Assembly: GCA_040755835.1 (NCBI GenBank)
Contig: JBFMAB010000025.1
Location: forward strand, 171,373-235,372
DNA from: JADLDB01 sp040755835
Lineage (GTDB): Bacteria; Myxococcota; Myxococcia; Myxococcales; Myxococcaceae
Direction: 5' to 3'
Length of the DNA: 64,000 nucleotides
The notes below the pieces were generated by a model that worked only from the letters and a program-made list of their open reading frames with translations, did no database searches and was not told the DNA's origin. This document shows positions 1 to 7,425 of the stretch, piece after piece (within the stretch, counting starts at the first letter, position 1; the number at the start of each line of letters is the position of its first letter). The translations under genes were made by a program, and so were the position numbers.

Positions 1-181
1 CGCCGACGTAGATTTTGCCCATGCCGCCCTCGGCGAGCGGCTTGAGCACGCGGTAGGGCCCGAGGTCCTGGCCCACCAGCGGGTCGACCGGCGCGGCGGC
101 CTGCGCCACCGGCGCGCCACAGTGCGGGCAGAATTTTCCCCCGACCAGCTCTCCCCCGCAGGACGCACACGCCTGAGCCAT
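1..181 (-). CDS. Ser/Thr protein kinase, N-terminal part (cut by window edge)
   Basis: The gene starts with ATG at 181 and runs off the left edge, leaving about 60 codons. Residues 5-21 form a zinc ribbon (CASCGG then CPHCG). A Pro/Ala spacer follows, then the first kinase strand with the glycine loop (PLAEGGMGKIYVG). This is the usual start of a myxobacterial Hanks-type kinase with an N-terminal zinc ribbon. The lysine, HRD and DFG motifs lie outside the window, so activity cannot be judged. There is no Shine-Dalgarno, but a TAGCAT box lies 10 nt before the ATG. Confidence 0.85.
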   Translation of the reverse strand, partial: MAQACASCGGELVGGKFCPHCGAPVAQAAAPVDPLVGQDLGPYRVLKPLAEGGMGKIYVG

Positions 182-191
182 GGCTGCACCG

Positions 192-197
192 ATGCTA
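192..197 (-). promoter_or_regulatory. -10-like box (TAGCAT) for a leaderless start
   Basis: TAGCAT reads toward the kinase start at 181 with a 10-nt gap and no ribosome site between. It belongs to a set of TAnnnT boxes placed 6-10 nt before start codons in this window. No convincing -35 was seen. Confidence 0.35.
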
Positions 198-327
198 CGT
201 CGTCGCGCGCGCCGAGGCAGCTTCCACGGCCGGCTTTCGACGGGAGCGAGTCAGTCGTCCGGCGCGCCGATGGAGCTCCACGAGCCGACGATGTCCGCCG
301 AGCCGAGCCGCGTCGCGGCGCTCGTCG

Positions 328-1815
328 TCATGGCAGCCTCCACGTGTAGCCCGGGAACGGCGCGCACGTCGAAATGCCCGGGAGGCGCACCAGCTCGATG
401 CCCTTGTCCCGCGCGAGGACCTCCGCGCCGCTGCCAGGGAAGGTGATGACGTAGTTGAACCAGCCCCGCTGGTGCGGAACGTTGGGCGTGAAGAGCGGCG
501 CGTGGGTGTGCAGGTACGTCGAGCCGCCCGTCCACGCGAGGTGCGCCACGTCGACGCGCAGCCCGCAGAGGTCCTTCTGCCGGCTCGCCGCCATCAGGAG
601 GCGATTCACGTTGCCGAAGTCGTCCCACGCGGGCGCCGCCGGCCGGTCGGGGTAGCTGCCGACGTCGCCCATGGTGAGGCGGCGCGCGGCGAAGGCGCTC
701 TGCGCGGCGATGAGGAGGACGAGCGCCGTCAGCGCCCAGGCCCGTTTCCCCGCTCCCTGCCCCTCTCCCCACGGGGAGAGGGAAACGGCCACGAGCGCGC
801 ACGCCACCGGCAACACCGGGAGGACGAAGCGCAGCTCCTTGTGCGCCACCGCCATGTGCAGCCCGAGGAAGGCCAGCGCCAGCACCGCCACGCCCGGCGC
901 GCGCCGCAGCGACAACACCGCGCCCAGGCCCAGCACCACCGTCACCGCCGGCATCGAGGTCCACAGGTGCTGCAGGTAGTAGCTCCACGGCGAGGTGCCC
1001 CAGCCCGCCGCCTTCCCTTCGATGAGGTTGAAGCGCAGGTACACCACCGCCGAGTGGAACCACCCGCCCCACTTCGCGCCTGGCGCGCCGTGCCACGTCG
1101 CCGCGTCCAGCGCGCCGAAGGCGACGGCCCACGCGACCAGCCCCGCCAGCACCTCGCCCACGCGCCGCCACCGCGTCGGCGTCTCCGCCTTCTTCTCGCG
1201 CACCGCGCGCGCCGCGAGGATGGCGAGCGCGCCCGCGCAGAAGACGCCCGACTGCAGGCGGAACAGTGTCGCGACGCCGAGCAGCGACGCGCCCAGGAGC
1301 ACCAGCCGCCGCGAGGCCTTCCGGTCCAGCACCAGCGCGAGGCCCCACACCGCCGTCGCCGCCGCCGCGTTCTCACTCATCGCGCGGTGCCCGAAGTACA
1401 GCGCCAGCGACGAGAGGCTCCACAGCGCCGCCGCGCCCGCGGCGAACAGCTCGTGCGCGCCGAGCGCCACCGCCAGCCGGTACACGCCCCACGCCGCGCC
1501 GACGCTCATCAGCGCGAACACCAGCTTCACCACGCGGACGTAGACGAACGGGCTGTCGCCGCCGAAGAGGGCGCACAGCTTCAACCAGAAGGCGACGAAG
1601 CCCGGCAGCGCCCAGCTGCGCGCGCCCTCGACGAATTCCCACGCCACCAGGCCGTGGCCGAACACCAGCCGGTGCGCCGGCTCGAAGGACTGGTACACCT
1701 CGTCCGGCCAGACGATGCCCTCGTCGCCGCCGAAGACGATGACGAGGCGCACGACGAGGCCCACCAGCAGGCTGGCGGCCAGCACGACGCGCGCGGCTCG
1801 CGACTTCGGAAGCAC
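328..1815 (-). CDS. GT22/ALG9-like membrane glycosyltransferase
   Basis: The 495-residue protein is very hydrophobic, with many predicted membrane spans. The first loop after the N-terminal span carries WPDEVYQSFEPAHR followed by FGHGLVAWEF, the acidic DE and QxxE...WEF pattern of GT22 mannosyltransferases (PIG-B/ALG9 type), which use polyprenyl-phosphate sugars. Inference: it adds a sugar to an envelope glycan or glycoprotein. The start is GTG at 1815 with no clear Shine-Dalgarno. A short stretch LSPWGEGQGAGKR near residue 347 comes from a palindromic repeat inserted in the reading frame. The real sugar and acceptor are unknown. Confidence 0.8.
   Translation of the reverse strand: MLPKSRAARVVLAASLLVGLVVRLVIVFGGDEGIVWPDEVYQSFEPAHRLVFGHGLVAWEFVEGARSWALPGFVAFWLKLCALFGGDSPFVYVRVVKLVFALMSVGAAWGVYRLAVALGAHELFAAGAAALWSLSSLALYFGHRAMSENAAAATAVWGLALVLDRKASRRLVLLGASLLGVATLFRLQSGVFCAGALAILAARAVREKKAETPTRWRRVGEVLAGLVAWAVAFGALDAATWHGAPGAKWGGWFHSAVVYLRFNLIEGKAAGWGTSPWSYYLQHLWTSMPAVTVVLGLGAVLSLRRAPGVAVLALAFLGLHMAVAHKELRFVLPVLPVACALVAVSLSPWGEGQGAGKRAWALTALVLLIAAQSAFAARRLTMGDVGSYPDRPAAPAWDDFGNVNRLLMAASRQKDLCGLRVDVAHLAWTGGSTYLHTHAPLFTPNVPHQRGWFNYVITFPGSGAEVLARDKGIELVRLPGISTCAPFPGYTWRLP
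742..788. repeat. Palindromic repeat (CCCTCTCCCC-AC-GGGGAGAGGG) inside a gene
   Basis: Perfect 10-nt arms at 761-770 and 773-782 are separated by AC. Outer CCGTTT (742-747) and AAACGG (783-788) also pair. It lies inside the glycosyltransferase gene and keeps frame. A related copy lies at 37961-37990. Such GGGAGAGGG palindromes are widespread repeat elements in high-GC bacteria. Confidence 0.75.
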
Positions 1816-1949
1816 GGTTGGGCCCCCTTAGCACCGGCGCCGATGTGGGTGTGGGGCGCAGGTTGGCGCTCCTCCCGATGACGTATGGAGCGGCCGGGCT
1901 CTCCACGCGACACTGTCTTCCGTCACCCACCCACTCCGGGAGCAACGCC

Positions 1950-2213
1950 ATGGCGAAACTGAACAAGAAGCAGCTGCTGAAGAAGGCCCGCGGTCAGGGC
2001 ATGACCGAGTACATCATCATCGTCGCGCTCATCGCGATTGCCGCCATCGGCGTCATCACCCTCTTCGGCGACAACATCCGCAACCTGTTCGGCATGTCGG
2101 CCGACGCGCTGGCCGGCGAGACGTCGGTCGAGAAGCGCACCACGAAGTCGAAGGGCGACGCGCTCGAGAAGAAGAAGCTGTCGAACTTCGCCAAGGAGAA
2201 CGAGGGCTACTAA
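1950..2213 (+). CDS. Flp-type pilin-like protein
   Basis: The 87-residue protein has a basic leader, then RGQGMTEYIIIVALIAIA. This is the class-IV/Flp prepilin pattern: cleavage after Gly15, Glu at mature position 5 followed by Tyr, and a hydrophobic helix. The C-terminal half is highly charged (Lys/Glu). ATG at 1950 follows a GGGAG Shine-Dalgarno; an upstream in-frame ATG at 1818 is unlikely. No prepilin peptidase or Tad assembly genes are adjacent, so it either uses machinery encoded elsewhere or is a pseudopilin. It ends at a bidirectional terminator. Confidence 0.8.
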   Translation: MAKLNKKQLLKKARGQGMTEYIIIVALIAIAAIGVITLFGDNIRNLFGMSADALAGETSVEKRTTKSKGDALEKKKLSNFAKENEGY

Positions 2214-2239
2214 GGCCGCTCGTCGTCGGACGCGAAAAC

Positions 2240-2280
2240 GGCCGCTCCCCGCGAACGCGAGGGGCGGCCATCGTGTTTTC
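2240..2280. terminator. Bidirectional hairpin terminator
   Basis: GGCCGCTCCCC at 2240 pairs with GGGGCGGCC ending at 2269, with a small bulge. GTTTTC follows on the + strand and the complement of GAAAAC follows on the - strand. It sits between the convergent pilin gene and the 80-residue gene and can stop both. Confidence 0.75.
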
Positions 2281-2321
2281 CGGCCCCCGAGGCGGATTTC
2301 TCCTCGAGGGAACGTCCGCGC

Positions 2322-2564
2322 TCAGGCGCGCGCCAACAGGCGCAGCGCCGCGCGCATCTCCTCCCACGCGCTGCCCAGCGAGAGCGCGCCGCTGTCGTCC
2401 AGCAGCGCCTTCGCCTCGGACGGCGACGACGGGCCTTCCACGAGGCGAAGGAAGCGCGACACCACCTCCGCCGCCTCCGTCGTCGCATCGGGGTCCGCGC
2501 GCAGGTACCAATCGAAGTACTGCTCCAGACGCTGCGCGACGGGTCGAATCGCATCGAGCTGCAT
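2322..2564 (-). CDS. Small hypothetical protein (80 aa)
   Basis: ATG at 2564 is preceded by a strong GAGGAGG Shine-Dalgarno, which fixes the start. The protein is helical and acidic, rich in Glu, Ala, Leu and Arg, with no signal peptide, membrane span or Cys. It begins MQLDAIRPVAQRLEQYFDWY. I do not recognise the family. It is monocistronic, ending at the shared terminator with the pilin gene. Confidence 0.75.
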   Translation of the reverse strand: MQLDAIRPVAQRLEQYFDWYLRADPDATTEAAEVVSRFLRLVEGPSSPSEAKALLDDSGALSLGSAWEEMRAALRLLARA

Positions 2565-2704
2565 GGTGAACCTCCTCGAGGTGACCACCGCATCCGAAGC
2601 CGATGTACCGCCGTGAGAATACACCGGCGCGAACTCGACGTGACGACGAAGTGACGATGTGCCGCATGCGAAAACACGCGCTCGCACCTGCGCGCACAAC
2701 CACC

Positions 2705-3856
2705 TCAGGCCAGGCGTGCGGCGCCGCTGGCGCGCACGAGCCGCGCGAGGACGGCCGCGGGCGCCTGCGGGCCCACCTCTGCCAGCAACGAAGCCAGGTG
2801 CGCCCCGCGCGGGCGGTCGACGTCGGCGAAGGCGAGCAGCACGTCGAGCAGCGGCGCGGCCGGTCCGAGCGCGGCGGGGACCGAGTCGTCCCACGCGGGC
2901 CACGCGCCCTGGATGAAGTCGAAGACGTCGATGGCCGCGAAGGGCCGCCGTCCGGTGGCGAGCCGCACCAGCAGCACCCCGAGGCGGAAGGCATCGCCCG
3001 GCACCCCCGGCGGCACGTCGCCGCCCACCTCCTCGGGCGGCGCGACGCCCGGCACCGACAGCCCGTAGCGGCTGCGGCGCGGCGACAGCTGGCCGAAGCC
3101 GTTGCCCAGCAGCAACAGCGCGCCGTCCTCCGTCAACCACACCCGCCCGGTGCCCAGCGGGCCCGCGGCCACCTCCGCGCCGTGCAGCGTGGCCATCGCG
3201 CGCGAGAGGCCGACGCCCAGCGCCAGCGCAGCGTCGAGCGGCACCGCGTCGAGGCGCTCCAACACGCGGGCCAGGGTGGTGCCGCACGGCACCGCGCACA
3301 GGTGGTGCGGCCGCGGGTCGTCCCAGAAGGCCTCGATGACGTCGGGCAGCCCCGGGCCGCGCACGGCGGCGGCGCGGCGCGCGAGGCGCAGTTCGTGCTC
3401 GTCCAGCGCGCGCGTGCTGGCGGCGCGCACCAAAGGCACGTCGCTGCCCGGCAGCTGCACGAGGTCGAGCTGCAGCGACTCCTCCCGGTCGAGCTCCACC
3501 AGCACCCGGTGCTCGAAGAGCTCCGACGCGGCGATGCCCAGCACCGCGAGCAGCTGCTGCACCAGGTGCTCCGGCGGCCCGTCCTCCAGCGTCACCGCGC
3601 CCGGCGCCTCGGCGTCCACCAGCACCAGCCGCGGCGGCCGCGGCAGCCGCGAGAGGAAGGGCGAGAAGTCCGCGAGAGCGAGCGAGCGCGGCCCCGGCCG
3701 CAGCAGCACCGCGTCGAAGACGCGCGTCGTCAACTCGCGCCGCGCCTGGTCGAGCGTCGCGACGCGCAGCCACGCCAGCCCGTTGGTCCGCTCGTGCAGG
3801 ACGCCCGCGAGGGCATGCGCCTCGGCGTCATCGGTGAGGACCACCAGGAGATTCAT
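2705..3856 (-). CDS. Degenerate Ser/Thr kinase with receiver-like N-terminus
   Basis: The 383-residue protein starts at ATG 3856 (MNLLVVLTDDAEAHALAGVL). Its first ~110 residues resemble a receiver fold but show no clear phospho-acceptor signature. The C-terminal half looks like a kinase large lobe: LTEDGALLLLGNGFGQLSP sits where the DFG segment should be, and DAFRLGVLLVRLATGRRPF matches the subdomain IX helix. The VAIK lysine, HRD and DFG motifs are absent, so it is probably a pseudokinase acting as a scaffold or sensor. The longer frame reaching 4030 overlaps the next gene's leader and is unlikely. Confidence 0.65.
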   Translation of the reverse strand: MNLLVVLTDDAEAHALAGVLHERTNGLAWLRVATLDQARRELTTRVFDAVLLRPGPRSLALADFSPFLSRLPRPPRLVLVDAEAPGAVTLEDGPPEHLVQQLLAVLGIAASELFEHRVLVELDREESLQLDLVQLPGSDVPLVRAASTRALDEHELRLARRAAAVRGPGLPDVIEAFWDDPRPHHLCAVPCGTTLARVLERLDAVPLDAALALGVGLSRAMATLHGAEVAAGPLGTGRVWLTEDGALLLLGNGFGQLSPRRSRYGLSVPGVAPPEEVGGDVPPGVPGDAFRLGVLLVRLATGRRPFAAIDVFDFIQGAWPAWDDSVPAALGPAAPLLDVLLAFADVDRPRGAHLASLLAEVGPQAPAAVLARLVRASGAARLA

Positions 3857-3954
3857 GACCTTGGTGCAACGGTACGCCAGGCACACACGCGGCACCTTGA
3901 AAACCACGCCGGACGGAGAGGAGACTTCCAGCCGCTTCACCGGGGGGTGCCGGC

Positions 3955-4380
3955 ATGACAGAGCGTTCGACGAGCGGCCTGTGGCGCATGTTCTCGCCCA
4001 CGCCGTCCAGTCCACGTCCATCGAGTCCATCGAAGCCTGCGTCGGGCAGCCACCCGAGCGCGCCGCGCCCGCCGTCTGGCTCGCATGCGCCCGCCAACAG
4101 CAAGCCGCCGTCGGGCGCCTCCGGCGCGGTGCCCGGCGCGTACCCGGGCAGCTCGTCGTCCATCACGCGCGGGCTGCCGCCGGAGCCGAAGGGCAAGGCG
4201 CAGATGCTGCTGCAGCAGGCGATGACGAACTGCGAGCACGGCGCGTGGGCCGCCGCGGAGACGAACCTGCGGCTCGCGCTCACCTTCGACCCGACGAACG
4301 CGGTGGTGAAGCGCAAGCTGGACGAGGTGGTCGCCGCGCGCGACGCGCAGCGCCGGGCCGCGCAGGCTGGCCACCGCTGA
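3955..4380 (+). CDS. Low-complexity protein with a TPR-like C-terminus
   Basis: The 141-residue protein has a Pro/Ser-rich disordered first ~75 residues, then one helical repeat pair: AWAAAETNLRLALTFDPTNA matches the second half of a TPR motif. No signal peptide was seen. It lies 100 nt upstream of hprK on the same strand and may be co-transcribed. The role is unknown; protein-protein contact is inferred from the TPR. Confidence 0.65.
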   Translation: MTERSTSGLWRMFSPTPSSPRPSSPSKPASGSHPSAPRPPSGSHAPANSKPPSGASGAVPGAYPGSSSSITRGLPPEPKGKAQMLLQQAMTNCEHGAWAAAETNLRLALTFDPTNAVVKRKLDEVVAARDAQRRAAQAGHR

Positions 4381-4480
4381 CACGTGGAGGGCCGCGACGG
4401 GTGCCGCGACGCGAATTCGGCCTGCGCCCTGACCGAAGCCGCCGCGGCGCTTTGCGGTGCCGGTCAACAGGAGCACAATC

Positions 4481-5578
4481 GTGCGCGCCGTGATCGCCAC
4501 CTCCACGACTCCGTCCATCACCGTCGCCGACCTGCTCGCCGACACGCAGTACGACCTCAAGCTGCAGCTGCTCACCGGGAAGGAGGGGCTCGACCACCGC
4601 ATCACCAGCTCGCGCATCCAGAAACCGGGCCTCGCGCTGACGGGCTTCACCGAGCACCTGCACCCCGAGCGCATCCAGGTCTTCGGCAACACCGAAATCA
4701 GCTACCTGGCCACGCTGTCCGAGGAACAGCAACGCCGCGTGCTGTCGCGGCTCTTCGAGTCGCAGCTCGCGTGCGTGGTGGTGACGAAGGGCCTCGACGT
4801 CCCGTTGCCGCTCTACGAGGGCTGCGAGCGCACGCGCCTCGCGCTGATGTCCACGCCGCTCGTCTCGTCGGCCTTCATCAGCCAGGTGCAATCCTTCCTC
4901 GAGGAGTCGCTCACCGCCACGGGTAGCCTGCACGGCGTGCTGTTGGACGTCTTCGGCGTCGGGGTGTTGCTGCTGGGCAAGTCGGGCATCGGCAAGTCGG
5001 AGATCGCCCTCGACCTCATCATGCGCGGGCACCGGCTCATCGCCGACGACATCGTCAACCTCGTGCGCCGCGCGGGCGACGTGTACGGCCACGGGAACGA
5101 CCTCATCCAGCACCACATGGAGATTCGCGGCCTCGGCATCTTGAACGTCGAGGCGCTCTTCGGCGTCGCGGCGGTGCGCGACCGGAAGAAGATTGAGCTC
5201 ATCATCGAGCTGGTGGAGTGGGCGCCCAACGCCGAGTACGACCGGCTCGGGCTGGACCAGGAGTCGATGAACCTGGTGGGCGTCGAGCTGCCGCACGCGG
5301 TGGTGCCGGTGCGGCCCGGCCGCAACATGACGACCATCGTCGAGGTGGCGGCGCGCAACCACCTGCTGAAGCTGCGCGGCCACAACTCCGCGCAGGAGTT
5401 CGCCGACCGACTGTCGCAGGCCATTGTCCGGAGCCGCGAGAGCGGAGCCACCACGCCGGCGGGCAGCGCCGCGGTGCCGCCCGCGCTGGGGGACTCGCCG
5501 GTGCTGGCCACCGACGGCGGCCAGCCGCGCCCCACCCCGTACCAGCGGCGCCGCTTCGAAGAAGAGGAAGTCGAGTGA
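4481..5578 (+). CDS. hprK: HPr kinase/phosphorylase
   Basis: HprK phosphorylates and dephosphorylates HPr at its regulatory serine. The Walker A motif GKSGIGKS is at residues 166-173, followed by LIADDIV and the family signature EIRGLGILNVEALFG. The N-terminal half is the normal DRTGG-like HprK_N domain. An extra ~45-residue Pro-rich tail follows the usual end. GTG at 4481 is preferred over GTG 4457 because AGGAG lies 7 nt before it. The stop overlaps the rapZ start by 4 nt. In bacteria without a sugar PTS this kinase usually serves regulatory or nitrogen PTS circuits. Confidence 0.95.
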   Translation: MRAVIATSTTPSITVADLLADTQYDLKLQLLTGKEGLDHRITSSRIQKPGLALTGFTEHLHPERIQVFGNTEISYLATLSEEQQRRVLSRLFESQLACVVVTKGLDVPLPLYEGCERTRLALMSTPLVSSAFISQVQSFLEESLTATGSLHGVLLDVFGVGVLLLGKSGIGKSEIALDLIMRGHRLIADDIVNLVRRAGDVYGHGNDLIQHHMEIRGLGILNVEALFGVAAVRDRKKIELIIELVEWAPNAEYDRLGLDQESMNLVGVELPHAVVPVRPGRNMTTIVEVAARNHLLKLRGHNSAQEFADRLSQAIVRSRESGATTPAGSAAVPPALGDSPVLATDGGQPRPTPYQRRRFEEEEVE

Positions 5579-6435
5579 GCGGTGCGAAGACCATCCTGGT
5601 CGTCACCGGGCTGTCCGGCTCGGGCAAGTCCACGGCCATCCGCGCGCTCGAAGACGCGGGGTGGTTCTGCATCGACAACCTGCCGGCGCCGCTCTTGCTC
5701 AAGGTGACGGAGCTGGGCGGCGCGCAGAACCGCCTCGCCTTCGGCATCGACGCGCGCGAAGGCAGCTACCTCCAGGAGGCGCCGCAGGCGCTCGACGAGG
5801 CGCGGCGCGCGGGCCACCAGGTGGACGTGCTCTTCCTGGACTCGTCGGACGAGGCGCTCACGCGCCGCTACAGCGAGACGCGGCGCCGGCACCCGCTGGC
5901 GGACAAGGGCGGCGTGGCCGAGGGCATCGCGAAGGAGCGCGCGCTGCTCCAGCCTTTGCGGGAGCACGCCGAGCACGTGCTGGACACGTCGTCGATGACG
6001 GTGCACGAGCTGCGGCGCCAGGTGATGGCGCGCTTCTCGGCGAACACCCCGGGGCAGCTCGCGGTGACGGTGATGTCCTTCGGCTTCAAGTACGGGGTGC
6101 CGTCGAACGCCGACCTGGTCTTCGACGTGCGCTTCCTGCCGAACCCCTTCTTCGTGCCCGAGCTCAAGGCCTTCACCGGGAAGGAGCCGCGCGTCGCGCA
6201 CTTCGTGCTGGACCGGCCCGACGCGTGGGAGTTCCTCGACCGCACGTACGAGCTGCTCGCCTTCCTGCTGCCGCGCTACCAGAAGGAAGGGAAGACGTAC
6301 CTGACGGTGGCCATCGGCTGTACCGGCGGCAGGCATCGCAGCGTGGCCATCGCGCAAGCGCTGGTCGAGCGGCTCCGGGACTCGCCGTTCGCCGCGGGCG
6401 CGCAGCTGTGGGACCGCGACGTCGACAAGGAGTAG
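5575..6435 (+). CDS. rapZ: RapZ/YvcJ-family nucleotide-binding adaptor
   Basis: The 286-residue protein has Walker A GLSGSGKS at residues 12-19, the conserved CIDNLP, DSSDEALTRRYSETRR, SFGFKYGVP and DVRFLPNPFF blocks, and the C-terminal GCTGGRHRSV motif. In enterobacteria RapZ controls small-RNA decay; in other phyla the role is less clear, and the gene often travels with hprK. GTG at 5575 overlaps the hprK stop (GTGA) with GAGGAAG upstream, so the two are translationally coupled. It ends 3 nt from the convergent Gre-like gene. Confidence 0.95.
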   Translation: MSGAKTILVVTGLSGSGKSTAIRALEDAGWFCIDNLPAPLLLKVTELGGAQNRLAFGIDAREGSYLQEAPQALDEARRAGHQVDVLFLDSSDEALTRRYSETRRRHPLADKGGVAEGIAKERALLQPLREHAEHVLDTSSMTVHELRRQVMARFSANTPGQLAVTVMSFGFKYGVPSNADLVFDVRFLPNPFFVPELKAFTGKEPRVAHFVLDRPDAWEFLDRTYELLAFLLPRYQKEGKTYLTVAIGCTGGRHRSVAIAQALVERLRDSPFAAGAQLWDRDVDKE

Positions 6436-6438
6436 ACG

Positions 6439-6894
6439 TCAGCCCACCCAGGTGATGGTCCACTCGGTCAGCTCGCCCTCCACCGTCACCTCCACGACGG
6501 CGCCGACGCGCTTGCCCATGACGGCGCGGCCGAGCGGCGAGTTGGGCGTCACGACGTGGAAGAGGCCGTCACCGCCGGGCCCCTCGAGCTCGGCGCCGCC
6601 GCACACCGGCGCGATGAAGAGCGTCTTGCCGCTGCCGTCGTCCGTCTCCACCTCGACGAGCGCGCCCAGGGCCACCGGCTGTCCCTTCGCGAAGGGCCTG
6701 GGGCGAAAGGACTCGACGGCGTGCACGGCTTCCAGGGTCGCGGCGGAGCGCTGCACGTGGCCGGCGGCGAGGTTCACGGCGCGCTGGGCGCCCGTCTTCG
6801 CGTCGAGGGCGGCGTCGGCCGCGGCGCGCGCGGCGGTCGCGTTCATCGCCTGCACGCGCGCGGACAACTGGGCGACGAGGTAGTCCTTGTCCAT
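6439..6894 (-). CDS. GreA/GreB-like transcript-cleavage-factor family protein
   Basis: The 151-residue protein has an N-terminal coiled coil (residues 1-60) and a C-terminal FKBP-like Gre domain, shown by FHVVTPNSPLGRAVMGKRVG and the ending VEVTVEGELTEWTI. Gre factors enter the RNA polymerase secondary channel. The coiled-coil tip of true GreA carries an acidic D-x-x-E pair in a GDL-ENAEY-like loop; here the loop reads ALDAKTGAQRAV, so the metal-coordinating pair appears lost. It may be a Gre-fold regulator rather than a cleavage factor. Confidence 0.85.
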   Translation of the reverse strand: MDKDYLVAQLSARVQAMNATAARAAADAALDAKTGAQRAVNLAAGHVQRSAATLEAVHAVESFRPRPFAKGQPVALGALVEVETDDGSGKTLFIAPVCGGAELEGPGGDGLFHVVTPNSPLGRAVMGKRVGAVVEVTVEGELTEWTITWVG

Positions 6895-6937
6895 GCCGCG
6901 ACGGTAGTGCGGCCGGCGCGGCGCGAAAAATTCCCGG

Positions 6938-7417
6938 CTACGGACCGGCCGGCATCACCTTCACGGTGTCGCCGTCGTCCGTCGTCATCACCTCGCCGGG
7001 GCCTTCGGGCAGCGGGCCTTCGCCGACGGAGAAGGCGGCGACGCGGGCGCGCCTGGCGCCGTTGAAGTCGCCCGCCACGCTGACGACGAGCGACGCGCGG
7101 CCCTGGGGGGGCACGAGGGCCACGGTGAAGGACGCCGTCTCGCCGCGCGCGAAGGCCTGGCCCTTCACGGGTGCGAGGTCGCCTTCGACGACGAGGCCGT
7201 CGACGCCGTGCACGCCGACCTGCACGTCCTTCGCGTCGGCCTCGAAGGTGACGGTGACGCGCGCGGCGCGCTCGGACACCTGCGCGGTGACGGCGACGGG
7301 TGCGGTGGGTTTGCCCTTTGCGGGGACGGGCGAGGCGCTGGTGGAGGTGGCGCCGCCGCTCGAGTGGGTGCATGCGGTGAGGGCGACGGCGAGGACGAGG
7401 ACGCTGTGGCGGATCAT
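6938..7417 (-). CDS. Lipoprotein, function unknown
   Basis: ATG at 7417 gives the lipoprotein signal MIRHSVLVLAVALTAC (lipobox LTAC) with GAGAG upstream; a GTG at 7429 would add four residues. After a Ser/Thr/Pro linker the rest is beta-rich, with alternating Val and charged residues, consistent with an immunoglobulin-like sandwich. It directly follows the HExxH lipoprotein gene (stop at 7426), so the two are probably one operon. I do not recognise the family. Confidence 0.75.
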   Translation of the reverse strand: MIRHSVLVLAVALTACTHSSGGATSTSASPVPAKGKPTAPVAVTAQVSERAARVTVTFEADAKDVQVGVHGVDGLVVEGDLAPVKGQAFARGETASFTVALVPPQGRASLVVSVAGDFNGARRARVAAFSVGEGPLPEGPGEVMTTDDGDTVKVMPAGP

Positions 7418-7425
7418 GTTCGCTC

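Noticed and set aside
4457..4480. hprK starting at GTG 4457
   Set aside because: GTG 4481 has AGGAG at a 7-nt distance, and the extra eight residues are not typical of the family.
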